This document shows, piece by piece, positions 35,991-48,475 of a stretch of DNA of 64,000 bases. A program made the translations under genes and the position numbers. The notes under the pieces were generated by a model. It ran no database searches, had not been told where the DNA came from, and was given only the letters and a program-made list of their open reading frames with translations. The stretch covers positions 36,491,701-36,555,700 of the forward strand of contig OX637399.1 of the NCBI GenBank assembly GCA_951799425.1, in the 5' to 3' direction. Source of the DNA: Ilex aquifolium (lineage: Eukaryota; Streptophyta; Magnoliopsida; Aquifoliales; Aquifoliaceae). Positions within the stretch are counted from its first letter, which is position 1; each line of letters opens with the position of its first letter.

Positions 35991-38900
35991 GTGGAGGGGA
36001 ATATCCAACTATACCAAACTTCCATCACAATTTCGAACTTGTTAGAAGATGAATCACCAATTTTGATCTCAATATATTGGTTTGGGTTTCAAGTTCCCTT
36101 TGCAATGCCGCAAGAATTAGCTCAATCCGAGTTCGGGAGAAAGAGTTATGTCGGATATAATATTTCATTTTAAAGGAGGACTACTTATTAAACAAAACTT
36201 GCGTTACAATAGAGCCCATGCTAGAGGATTTTTCATGACTTTTGATCTGAATAAAATGGTTAGGGATTGAAGAATTCTTTACAATGCCGCAAGAATCATC
36301 TTAATCAGAGACCGGAGCAAAAAGTTATGTCAGAAATACTAAAGATTGGGAAATTACTTTTTTTTTTTCCTTGTGGAGGGGAATGGCCAACTATACCAAA
36401 CTTCCATCTTCGAACTTGTTAGAAGATGAATCACCAATTTTGATCTCAATATATTGGTTAGGGTTTCAAGTTCTCATTGCAATGCCGCAAGAATTAGCTC
36501 AATCAGAGTTCGGGAGAAAAAGTTATGTCCGATATAATATTTCATTTTAAAGGAGGACTACTTATTACACAAAACTTGCGTTACAATAGAGCCCATGCTA
36601 GAGGATTTTTCATGACTTTTGATGTGAATAAAATGGTTAGGGATTGAAGAATTCTTTACAATGCCGCAAGAATCATCTTAATCAGAGACCGGAGCAAAAA
36701 GTTATGTCAGAAATACTAAAGATTGGGAAATTAGTTTTTTTTTTCCTTGTGGAGGGGAATGGCCAACTATACCAAACTTCCATCTTCGAACTTGTTAGAA
36801 GATGAATCACCAATTTTGATCTCCATATATTGGTTAGGGTTTCAAGTTCTCATTGCAATGCCGCAAGAATTAGCTCAATCAGAGTTCGGGAGAAAAAGTT
36901 ATGTCCGATATAATATTTCATTTTAAAGGAGGACTACTTATTACACAAAACTTGCATTACAATAGAGCCCATGCTAGAGGATTTCTCATGACTTTTGATG
37001 TGAATAAAATGGTTAGGGATTGAAGAATTCTTTACAATGCCGCAAGAATCATCTTAATCAGAGACCGGAGCAAAAAGTTATGTCAGAAATACTAAAGAAT
37101 GGGAAATTACTTTTTTTTTCCTTGTGGAGGGGAATGACCAACTATACCAAACTTCCATCACAATTTCGAACTTGTTAGAAGATGAATCACCAATTTTGAT
37201 CTCAATATATTTGTTAGGGTTTCAAGTTCTCTTTGCAATGCCGTAAGTATTAGCTCAATCCGAGTTCGGGAGAAAGAGTTATGTCGGATATAATATTTCA
37301 TTTTAAAGGAGGATTACTTATTACACAAAACTTGCGTTACAATAGAGTCCATGCTAGAGGATTTTTCATGACTTTTGATGTGAATGAAATGGTTAGGGAT
37401 TGAAGAATTCTTTACAATGCCGCAAGAATCATCTTAATCAGAGACCGGAGCAAAAAGTTATGTCAGAAATACTGAAGATTGGGAAATTACTTTTTTTTGC
37501 CTTGTGGAGGGGAATGTCCAACTATACCAAACTTCCATCACAATTTCGAACTTGTTAGAAGATGAATCACCAATTTTGATCTCAATATATTGGTTTGGGT
37601 TTCAAGTTCCCTTTGCAATGCCGCAAGAATTAGCTCAATCCGAGTTCGGGAGAAAGAGTTATGTCGGATATAATATTTCATTTTAAAGGAGGACTACTTA
37701 TTAAACAAAACTTGCGTTACAATAGAGCCCATGCTAGAGGATTTTTCATGACTTTTGATGTGAATAAAATGGTTAGGGATTGAAGAATTCTTTACAATGC
37801 CGCAAGAATCATCTTAATCAGAGACCGGAGCAAAAAGTTATGTCAGAAATACTAAAGATTGGGAAATTACTTTTTTTTTTTCCTTGTGGAGGGGAATGGC
37901 CAACTATACCAAACTTCCATCTTCGAACTTGTTAGAAGATGAATCACCAATTTTGATCTCAATATATTGGTTAGGGTTTCAAGTTCTCATTGCAATGCCG
38001 CAAGAATTAGCTCAATCAGAGTTCGGGAGAAAAAGTTATGTCCGATATAATATTTCATTTTAAAGGAGGACTACTTATTACACAAAACTTGCATTACAAT
38101 AGAGCCCATGCTAGAGGATTTTTCATGACTTTTGACGTGAATGAAATGGTTAGGGATTGAAGAATTCTTTACAATGCCGCAAGAATCATCTTAATCAGAG
38201 ACCGGAGCAAAAAGTTATGTCAGAAATACTAAAGAATGGGAAATTACTTTTTTTTTCCTTGTGGAGGGGAATGGCCAACTATACCAAACTTCCATCACAA
38301 TTTCGAACTTGTTAGAAGATGAATCACCAATTTTGATCTCAATATATTTGTTAGGGTTTCAAGTTCTCTTTGCAATGCCGTAAGTATTAGCTCAATCCGA
38401 GTTCGGGAGAAAGAGTTATGTCGGATATAATATTTCATTTTAAAGGAGGACTACTTATTACACAAAACTTGCGTTACAATAGAGCCCATGCTAGAGGATT
38501 TTTCATGACTTTTGATGTGAATAAAATGGTTAGGGATTGAAGAATTCTTTACAATGCCGCTAGAATCATCTTAATCAGAGACCGGAGCAAAAAGTTATGT
38601 CAGAAATACTAAAGATTGGGAAATTAGTTTTTTTTTTTCCTTGTGGAGGGGAATGGCCAACTATACCAAACTTCGATCTTCGAACTTGTTAGAAGATGAA
38701 TCACCAATTTTGATCTCAATATATTGGTTAGGGTTTCAAGTTCTCATTGCAATGCCGCAAGAATTAGCTCAATCAGAGTTCGGGAGAAAAAGTTATGTCC
38801 GATATAATATTTCATTTTAAAGGAGGACTACTTATTACACAAAACTTGCATTACAATAGAGCCCATGCTAGAGGATTTTTCATGACTTTTGACGTGAATG

Positions 38901-40912
38901 AAATGGTTAGGGATTGAAGAATTCTTTACAATGCCGCAAGAATCATCTTAATCAGAGACCGGAGCAAAAAGTTATGTCAGAAATACTAAAGATTGGGAAA
39001 TTAGTTTTTTTTTTCCTTGTGGAGGGGAATGGCCAACTATACCAAACTTCCATCTTCGAACTTGTTAGAAGATGAATCACCAATTTTGATCTCCATATAT
39101 TGGTTAGGGTTTCAAGTTCTCATTGCAATGCCGCAAGAATTAGCTCAATCAGAGTTCGGGAGAAAAAGTTATGTCCGATATAATATTTCATTTTAAAGGA
39201 GGACTACTTATTACACAAAACTTGCATTACAATAGAGCCCATGCTAGAGGATTTCTCATGACTTTTGATGTGAATAAAATGGTTAGGGATTGAAGAATTC
39301 TTTACAATGCCGCAAGAATCATCTTAATCAGAGACCGGAGCAAAAAGTTATGTCAGAAATACTAAAGAATGGGAAATTACTTTTTTTTTCCTTGTGGAGG
39401 GGAATGACCAACTATACCAAACTTCCATCACAATTTCGAACTTGTTAGAAGATGAATCACCAATTTTGATCTCAATATATTTGTTAGGGTTTCAAGTTCT
39501 CTTTGCAATGCCGTAAGTATTAGCTCAATCCGAGTTCGGGAGAAAGAGTTATGTCGGATATAATATTTCATTTTAAAGGAGGATTACTTATTACACAAAA
39601 CTTGCGTTACAATAGAGTCCATGCTAGAGGATTTTTCATGACTTTTGATGTGAATGAAATGGTTAGGGATTGAAGAATTCTTTACAATGCCGCAAGAATC
39701 ATCTTAATCAGAGACCGGAGCAAAAAGTTATGTCAGAAATACTGAAGATTGGGAAATTACTTTTTTTTGCCTTGTGGAGGGGAATGTCCAACTATACCAA
39801 ACTTCCATCACAATTTCGAACTTGTTAGAAGATGAATCACCAATTTTGATCTCAATATATTGGTTTGGGTTTCAAGTTCCCTTTGCAATGCCGCAAGAAT
39901 TAGCTCAATCCGAGTTCGGGAGAAAGAGTTATGTCGGATATAATATTTCATTTTAAAGGAGGACTACTTATTAAACAAAACTTGCGTTATAATAGAGCCC
40001 ATGCTAGAGGATTTTTCATGACTTTTGATGTGAATAAAATGGTTAGGGATTGAAGAATTCTTTACAATGCCGCAAGAATCATCTTAATCAGAGACCGGAG
40101 CAAAAAGTTATGTCAGAAATACTAAAGATTGGGAAATTACTTTTTTTTTTTCCTTGTGGAGGGGAATGGCCAACTATACCAAACTTCCATCTTCGAACTT
40201 GTTAGAAGATGAATCACCAATTTTGATCTCAATATATTGGTTAGGGTTTCAAGTTCTCATTGCAATGCCGCAAGAATTAGCTCAATCAGAGTTCGGGAGA
40301 AACAGTTATGTCCGATATAATATTTCATTTTAAAGGAGGACTACTTATTACACAAAACTTGCATTACAATAGAGCCCATGCTAGAGGATTTTTCATGACT
40401 TTTGACGTGAATGAAATGGTTAGGGATTGAAGAATTCTTTACAATGCCGCAAGAATCATCTTAATCAGAGACCGGAGCAAAAAGTTATGTCAGAAATACT
40501 AAAGAATGGGAAATTACTTTTTTTTTCCTTGTGGAGGGGAATGGCCAACTATACCAAACTTCCATCACAATTTCGAACTTGTTAGAAGATGAATCACCAA
40601 TTTTGATCTCAATATATTTGTTAGGGTTTCAAGTTCTCTTTGCAATGCCGTAAGTATTAGCTCAATCCGAGTTCGGGAGAAAGAGTTATGTCGGATATAA
40701 TATTTCATTTTAAAGGAGGACTACTTATTACACAAAACTTGCGTTACAATAGAGCCCATGCTAGAGGATTTTTCATGACTTTTGATGTGAATAAAATGGT
40801 TAGGGATTGAAGAATTCTTTACAATGCCGCAAGAATCATCTTAATCAGAGACCGGAGCAAAAAGTTATGTCAGAAATACTAAAGATTGGGAAATTAGTTT
40901 TTTTTTTTCCTT
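35991..40912 (+). repeat. 13-mer segment, copy 1 (about 4.92 kb)
   Basis: Order: A3 35991, B/A 36373, B2' 36749, C3 37124, A2 37504, B1 37886, C/A 38261, B' 38643, B2' 39019, C3 39394, A2 39774, B1 40156, C/A 40531. Marks used to match copy 2 are GATCTGAATA at 36247, the unusual B/A hybrid (B front, TTGCGTTAC and A rear) and GAGAAACAG at 40303. Private to this copy are CCGCTAGAATC near 38570 and GTTATAATAG near 39989. Confidence 0.9.
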
Positions 40913-41289
40913 GTGGAGGGGAATGGCCAACTATACCAAACTTCGATCTTCGAACTTGTTAGAAGATGAATCACCAATTTTGATCTCAATATATTGGTTT
41001 GGGTTTCAAGTTCCCTTTGCAATGCCGCAAGAATTAGCTCAATCCGAGTTCGGGAGAAAGAGTTATGTCGGATATAATATTTCATTTTAAAGGAGGACTA
41101 CTTATTAAACAAAACTTGCGTTACAATAGAGCCCATGCTAGAGGATTTTTCATGACTTTTGATCTGAATAAAATGGTTAGGGATTGAAGAATTCTTTACA
41201 ATGCCGCAAGAATCATCTTAATCAGAGACCGGAGCAAAAAGTTATGTCAGAAATACTAAAGATTGGGAAATTACTTTTTTTTTTTCCTT
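40913..41289 (+). repeat. B'/A2 junction monomer of the 13-mer duplication
   Basis: The first part is B' (CTTCGATCTTCGAAC with the 5-bp deletion). From GGTTTGGG onward it is A2 (GTTCCC, TCCGAG, TTATTAAAC), and it shares the rare GATCTGAATA with the A3 monomer at 35991. It is what a crossover between a B' monomer at the right end of the segment and the A3 monomer at the left end would produce, so the exchange point lies within roughly 40945-40999. Confidence 0.88.
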
Positions 41290-44200
41290 GTGGAGGGGAA
41301 TGGCCAACTATACCAAACTTCCATCTTCGAACTTGTTAGAAGATGAATCACCAATTTTGATCTCAATATATTGGTTAGGGTTTCAAGTTCTCATTGCAAT
41401 GCCGCAAGAATTAGCTCAATCAGAGTTCGGGAGAAAAAGTTATGTCCGATATAATATTTCATTTTAAAGGAGGACTACTTATTACACAAAACTTGCGTTA
41501 CAATAGAGCCCATGCTAGAGGATTTTTCATGACTTTTGATGTGAATAAAATGGTTAGGGATTGAAGAATTCTTTACAATGCCGCAAGAATCATCTTAATC
41601 AGAGACCGGAGCAAAAAGTTATGTCAGAAATACTAAAGATTGGGAAATTAGTTTTTTTTTTCCTTGTGGAGGGGAATGGCCAACTATACCAAACTTCCAT
41701 CTTCGAACTTGTTAGAAGATGAATCACCAATTTTGATCTCCATATATTGGTTAGGGTTTCAAGTTCTCATTGCAATGCCGCAAGAATTAGCTCAATCAGA
41801 GTTCGGGAGAAAAAGTTATGTCCGATATAATATTTCATTTTAAAGGAGGACTACTTATTACACAAAACTTGCATTACAATAGAGCCCATGCTAGAGGATT
41901 TCTCATGACTTTTGATGTGAATAAAATGGTTAGGGATTGAAGAATTCTTTACAATGCCGCAAGAATCATCTTAATCAGAGACCGGAGCAAAAAGTTATGT
42001 CAGAAATACTAAAGAATGGGAAATTACTTTTTTTTTCCTTGTGGAGGGGAATGACCAACTATACCAAACTTCCATCACAATTTCGAACTTGTTAGAAGAT
42101 GAATCACCAATTTTGATCTCAATATATTTGTTAGGGTTTCAAGTTCTCTTTGCAATGCCGTAAGTATTAGCTCAATCCGAGTTCGGGAGAAAGAGTTATG
42201 TCGGATATAATATTTCATTTTAAAGGAGGATTACTTATTACACAAAACTTGCGTTACAATAGAGTCCATGCTAGAGGATTTTTCATGACTTTTGATGTGA
42301 ATGAAATGGTTAGGGATTGAAGAATTCTTTACAATGCCGCAAGAATCATCTTAATCAGAGACCGGAGCAAAAAGTTATGTCAGAAATACTGAAGATTGGG
42401 AAATTACTTTTTTTTGCCTTGTGGAGGGGAATGTCCAACTATACCAAACTTCCATCACAATTTCGAACTTGTTAGAAGATGAATCACCAATTTTGATCTC
42501 AATATATTGGTTTGGGTTTCAAGTTCCCTTTGCAATGCCGCAAGAATTAGCTCAATCCGAGTTCGGGAGAAAGAGTTATGTCGGATATAATATTTCATTT
42601 TAAAGGAGGACTACTTATTAAACAAAACTTGCGTTACAATAGAGCCCATGCTAGAGGATTTTTCATGACTTTTGATGTGAATAAAATGGTTAGGGATTGA
42701 AGAATTCTTTACAATGCCGCAAGAATCATCTTAATCAGAGACCGGAGCAAAAAGTTATGTCAGAAATACTAAAGATTGGGAAATTACTTTTTTTTTTTCC
42801 TTGTGGAGGGGAATGGCCAACTATACCAAACTTCCATCTTCGAACTTGTTAGAAGATGAATCACCAATTTTGATCTCAATATATTGGTTAGGGTTTCAAG
42901 TTCTCATTGCAATGCCGCAAGAATTAGCTCAATCAGAGTTCGGGAGAAAAAGTTATGTCCGATATAATATTTCATTTTAAAGGAGGACTACTTATTACAC
43001 AAAACTTGCATTACAATAGAGCCCATGCTAGAGGATTTTTCATGACTTTTGACGTGAATGAAATGGTTAGGGATTGAAGAATTCTTTACAATGCCGCAAG
43101 AATCATCTTAATCAGAGACCGGAGCAAAAAGTTATGTCAGAAATACTAAAGAATGGGAAATTACTTTTTTTTTTCTTGTGGAGGGGAATGGCCAACTATA
43201 CCAAACTTCCATCACAATTTCGAACTTGTTAGAAGATGAATCACCAATTTTGATCTCAATATATTTGTTAGGGTTTCAAGTTCTCTTTGCAATGCCGTAA
43301 GTATTAGCTCAATCCGAGTTCGGGAGAAAGAGTTATGTCGGATATAATATTTCATTTTAAAGGAGGACTACTTATTACACAAAACTTGCGTTACAATAGA
43401 GCCCATGCTAGAGGATTTTTCATGACTTTTGATGTGAATAAAATGGTTAGGGATTGAAGAATTCTTTACAATGCCGCAAGAATCATCTTAATCAGAGACC
43501 GGAGCAAAAAGTTATGTCAGAAATACTAAAGATTGGGAAATTAGTTTTTTTTTTCCTTGTGGAGGGGAATGGCCAACTATACCAAACTTCGATCTTCGAA
43601 CTTGTTAGAAGATGAATCACCAATTTTGATCTCAATATATTGGTTAGGGTTTCAAGTTCTCATTGCAATGCCGCAAGAATTAGCTCAATCAGAGTTCGGG
43701 AGAAAAAGTTATGTCCAATATAATATTTCATTTTAAAGGAGGACTACTTATTACACAAAACTTGCATTACAATAGAGCCCATGCTAGAGGATTTTTCATG
43801 ACTTTTGACGTGAATGAAATGGTTAGGGATTGAAGAATTCTTTACAATGCCGCAAGAATCATCTTAATCAGAGACCGGAGCAAAAAGTTATGTCAGAAAT
43901 ACTAAAGATTGGGAAATTAGTTTTTTTTTTCCTTGTGGAGGGGAATGGCCAACTATACCAAACTTCCATCTTCGAACTTGTTAGAAGATGAATCACCAAT
44001 TTTGATCTCCATATATTGGTTAGGGTTTCAAGTTCTCATTGCAATGCCGCAAGAATTAGCTCAATCAGATTCGGGAGAAAAAGTTATGTCCGATATAATA
44101 TTTCATTTTAAAGGAGGACTACTTATTACACAAAACTTGCATTACAATAGAGCCCATGCTAGAGGATTTCTCATGACTTTTGATGTGAATAAAATGGTTA

Positions 44201-45827
44201 GGGATTGAAGAATTCTTTACAATGCCGCAAGAATCATCTTAATCAGAGACCGGAGCAAAAAGTTATGTCAGAAATACTAAAGAATGGGAAATTACTTTTT
44301 TTTTCCTTGTGGAGGGGAATGACCAACTATACCAAACTTCCATCACAATTTCGAACTTGTTAGAAGATGAATCACCAATTTTGATCTCAATATATTTGTT
44401 AGGGTTTCAAGTTCTCTTTGCAATGCCGTAAGTATTAGCTCAATCCGAGTTCGGGAGAAAGAGTTATGTCGGATATAATATTTCATTTTAAAGGAGGATT
44501 ACTTATTACACAAAACTTGCGTTACAATAGAGTCCATGCTAGAGGATTTTTCATGACTTTTGATGTGAATGAAATGGTTAGGGATTGAAGAATTCTTTAC
44601 AATGCCGCAAGAATCATCTTAATCAGAGACCGGAGCAAAAAGTTATGTCAGAAATACTGAAGATTGGGAAATTACTTTTTTTTGCCTTGTGGAGGGGAAT
44701 GTCCAACTATACCAAACTTCCATCACAATTTCGAACTTGTTAGAAGATGAATCACCAATTTTGATCTCAATATATTGGTTTGGGTTTCAAGTTCCCTTTG
44801 CAATGCCGCAAGAATTAGCTCAATCCGAGTTCGGGAGAAAGAGTTATGTCGGATATAATATTTCATTTTAAAGGAGGACTACTTATTAAACAAAACTTGC
44901 GTTACAATAGAGCCCATGCTAGAGGATTTTTCATGACTTTTGATGTGAATAAAATGGTTAGGGATTGAAGAATTCTTTACAATGCCGCAAGAATCATCTT
45001 AATCAGAGACCGGAGCAAAAAGTTATGTCAGAAATACTAAAGATTGGGAAATTACTTTTTTTTTTTCCTTGTGGAGGGGAATGGCCAACTATACCAAACT
45101 TCCATCTTCGAACTTGTTAGAAGATGAATCACCAATTTTGATCTCAATATATTGGTTAGGGTTTCAAGTTCTCATTGCAATGCCGCAAGAATTAGCTCAA
45201 TCAGAGTTCGGGAGAAACAGTTATGTCCGATATAATATTTCATTTTAAAGGAGGACTACTTATTACACAAAACTTGCATTACAATAGAGCCCATGCTAGA
45301 GGATTTTTCATGACTTTTGACGTGAATGAAATGGTTAGGGATTGAAGAATTCTTTACAATGCCGCAAGAATCATCTTAATCAGAGACCGGAGCAAAAAGT
45401 TATGTCAGAAATACTAAAGAATGGGAAATTACTTTTTTTTTCCTTGTGGAGGGGAATGGCCAACTATACCAAACTTCCATCACAATTTCGAACTTGTTAG
45501 AAGATGAATCACCAATTTTGATCTCAATATATTTGTTAGGGTTTCAAGTTCTCTTTGCAATGCCGTAAGTATTAGCTCAATCCGAGTTCGGGAGAAAGAG
45601 TTATGTCGGATATAATATTTCATTTTAAAGGAGGACTACTTATTACACAAAACTTGCGTTACAATAGAGCCCATGCTAGAGGATTTTTCATGACTTTTGA
45701 TGTGAATAAAATGGTTAGGGATTGAAGAATTCTTTACAATGCCGCAAGAATCATCTTAATCAGAGACCGGAGCAAAAAGTTATGTCAGAAATACTAAAGA
45801 TTGGGAAATTACTTTTTTTTTTTCCTT
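40913..45827 (+). repeat. 13-mer segment, copy 2 (about 4.92 kb)
   Basis: Order: B'/A2 hybrid 40913, B/A 41290, B2' 41666, C3 42041, A2 42421, B1 42803, C/A 43178, B' 43559, B2' 43935, C3 44309, A2 44689, B1 45071, C/A 45446. Monomer starts lie 4917 bp, later 4915 bp, from copy 1; the drift comes from small indels such as a one-base loss at about 44070 and T-run changes. Shared marks GATCTGAATA (41164) and GAGAAACAG (45218) confirm the register. Confidence 0.9.
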
Positions 45828-48475
45828 GTGGAGGGGAATGGCCAACTATACCAAACTTCGATCTTCGAACTTGTTAGAAGATGAATCACCAATTTTGATC
45901 TCAATATATTGGTTAGGGTTTCAAGTTCTCATTGCAATGCCGCAAGAATTAGCTCAATCAGAGTTCGGGAGAAAAAGTTATGTCCGATATAATATTTCAT
46001 TTTAAAGGAGGACTACTTATTACACAAAACTTGCATTACAATAGAGCCCATGCTAGAGGATTTTTCATGACTTTTGACGTGAATGAAATGGTTAGGGATT
46101 GAAGAATTCTTTACAATGCCGCAAGAATCATCTTAATCAGAGACCGGAGCAAAAAGTTATGTCAGAAATACTAAAGAATGGGAAATTACTTTTTTTTTCC
46201 TTGTGGAGGGGAATGGCCAACTTTACCAAACTTCCATCACAATTTCGAACTTGTTAGAAGATGAATCACCAATTTTGATCTCAATATATTTGTTAGGGTT
46301 TCAAGTTCTCTTTGCAATGCCGTAAGTATTAGCTCAATCCGAGTTCGGGAGAAAGAGTTATGTCGGATATAATATTTCATTTTAAAGGAGGACTACTTAT
46401 TACACAAAACTTGCGTTACAATAGAGTCCATGCTAGAGGATTTTTCATGACTTTTGATGTGAATGAAATGGTTAGGGATTGAAGAATTCTTTACAATTCC
46501 GCAAGAATCATCTTAATCAGAGACCGGAGCAAAAAGTTATGTCAGAAATACTGAAGATTGGGAAATTACTTTTTTTTGCCTTGTGGAGGGGAATGTCCAA
46601 CTATACCAAACTTCCATCACAATTTCGAACTTGTTAGAAGATGAATCACCAATTTTGATCTCAATATATTGGTTTGGGTTTCAAGTTCTCTTTGCAATGC
46701 CGCAAGAATTAGCTCAATCCGAGTTCGGGAGAAAGAGTTATGTCGGATATAATATTTCATTTTAAAGGAGGACTACTTATTACACAAAACTTGCGTTACA
46801 ATAGAGCCCATGCTAGAGGATTTTTCATGACTTTTGATGTGAATAAAATGGTTAGGGATTGAAGAATTCTTTACAATGCCGCAAGAATCATCTTAATCAG
46901 AGACCGGAGCAAAAAGTTATGTCAGAAATACTAAAGAATGGGAAATTACTTTTTTTTTCCTTGTGGAGGGGAATGACCAACTATACCAAACTTCCATCAC
47001 AATTTCGAACTTGTTAGAAGATGAATCACCAATTTTGATCTCAATATATTGGTTTGGGTTTCAAGTTCTCTTTGCAATGCCGCAAGAATTAGCTCAATCC
47101 GAGTTCGGGAGAAAGAGTTATGTCGGATATAATATTTCATTTTAAAGGAGGACTACTTATTACACAAAACTTGCGTTACAATAGAGCCCATGCTAGAGGA
47201 TTTTTCATGACTTTTGATGTGAATAAAATGGTTAGGGATTGAAGAATTCTTTACAATGCCGCAAGAATCATCTTAATCAGAGACCGGAGCAAAAAGTTAT
47301 GTCAGAAATACTAAAGATTGGGAAATTAGTTTTTTTTTTTCCTTGTGGAGGGGAATGGCCAACTATACCAAACTTCGATCTTCGAACTTGTTAGAAGATG
47401 AATCACCAATTTTGATCTCAATATATTGGTTAGGGTTTCAAGTTCTCATTGCAATGCCGCAAGAATTAGCTCAATCAGAGTTCGGGAGAAAAAGTTATGT
47501 CCGATATAATATTTCATTTTAAAGGAGGACTACTTATTACACAAAACTTGCATTACAATAGAGCCCATGCTAGAGGATTTTTCATGACTTTTGACGTGAA
47601 TGAAATGGTTAGGGATTGAAGAATTCTTTACAATGCCGCAAGAATCATCTTAATCAGAGACCGGAGCAAAAAGTTATGTCAGAAATACTAAAGATTGAGA
47701 AATTAGTTTTTTTTTTCCTTGTGGAGGGGAATGGCCAACTATACCAAGCTTCCATCTTCGAACTTGTTAGAAGATGAATCACCAATTTTGATCTCCATAT
47801 ATTGGTTAGGGTTTCAAGTTCTCATTGCAATGCCGCAAGAATTAGCTCAATCAGAGTTCGGGAGAAAAAGTTATGTCCGATATAATATTTCATTTTAAAG
47901 GAGGACTACTTATTACACAAAACTTGCATTACAATAGAGCCCATGCTAGAGGATTTCTCATGACTTTTGATGTGAATAAAATGGTTAGGGATTGAAGAAT
48001 TCTTTACAATGCCGCAAGAATCATCTTAATCAGAGACCGGAGCAAAAAGTTATGTCAGAAATACTAAAGAATGGGAAATTACTTTTTTTTTCCTTGTGGA
48101 GGGGAATGACCAACTATACCAAACTTCCATCACAATTTCGAACTTGTTAGAAGATGAATCACCAATTTTGATCTCAATATATTTGTTAGGGTTTCAAGTT
48201 CTCTTTGCAATGCCGTAAGTATTAGCTCAATCCGAGTTCGGGAGAAAGAGTTATGTCGGATATAATATTTCATTTTAAAGGAGGATTACTTATTACACAA
48301 AACTTGCGTTACAATAGAGTCCATGCTAGAGGATTTTTCATGACTTTTGATGTGAATGAAATGGTTAGGGATTGAAGAATTCTTTACAATGCCGCAAGAA
48401 TCATCTTAATCAGAGACCGGAGCAAAAAGTTATGTCAGAAATACTGAAGATTGGGAAATTACTTTTTTTTGCCTT
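45828..48475 (+). repeat. Irregular block with two adjacent A-like monomers
   Basis: Seven monomers: B' 45828, C1 46203, A/B1 46583, C3/A 46963, B' 47345, B2' 47721, C3 48096. The monomer at 46583 is A with a B-type tail (AAAGAATGGG). The next starts GAATGACC like C3 and then becomes A, so two A bodies stand side by side 380 bp apart. B2' at 47721 contains a private HindIII site (AAGCTT, 47746-47751), the only one I noticed. Confidence 0.88.

Noticed and set aside
43933-44208. 91-codon open frame in a B2' monomer
   Set aside because: A one-base loss at about 44070 moves the frame past the usual stop. It is a private indel in one satellite copy.
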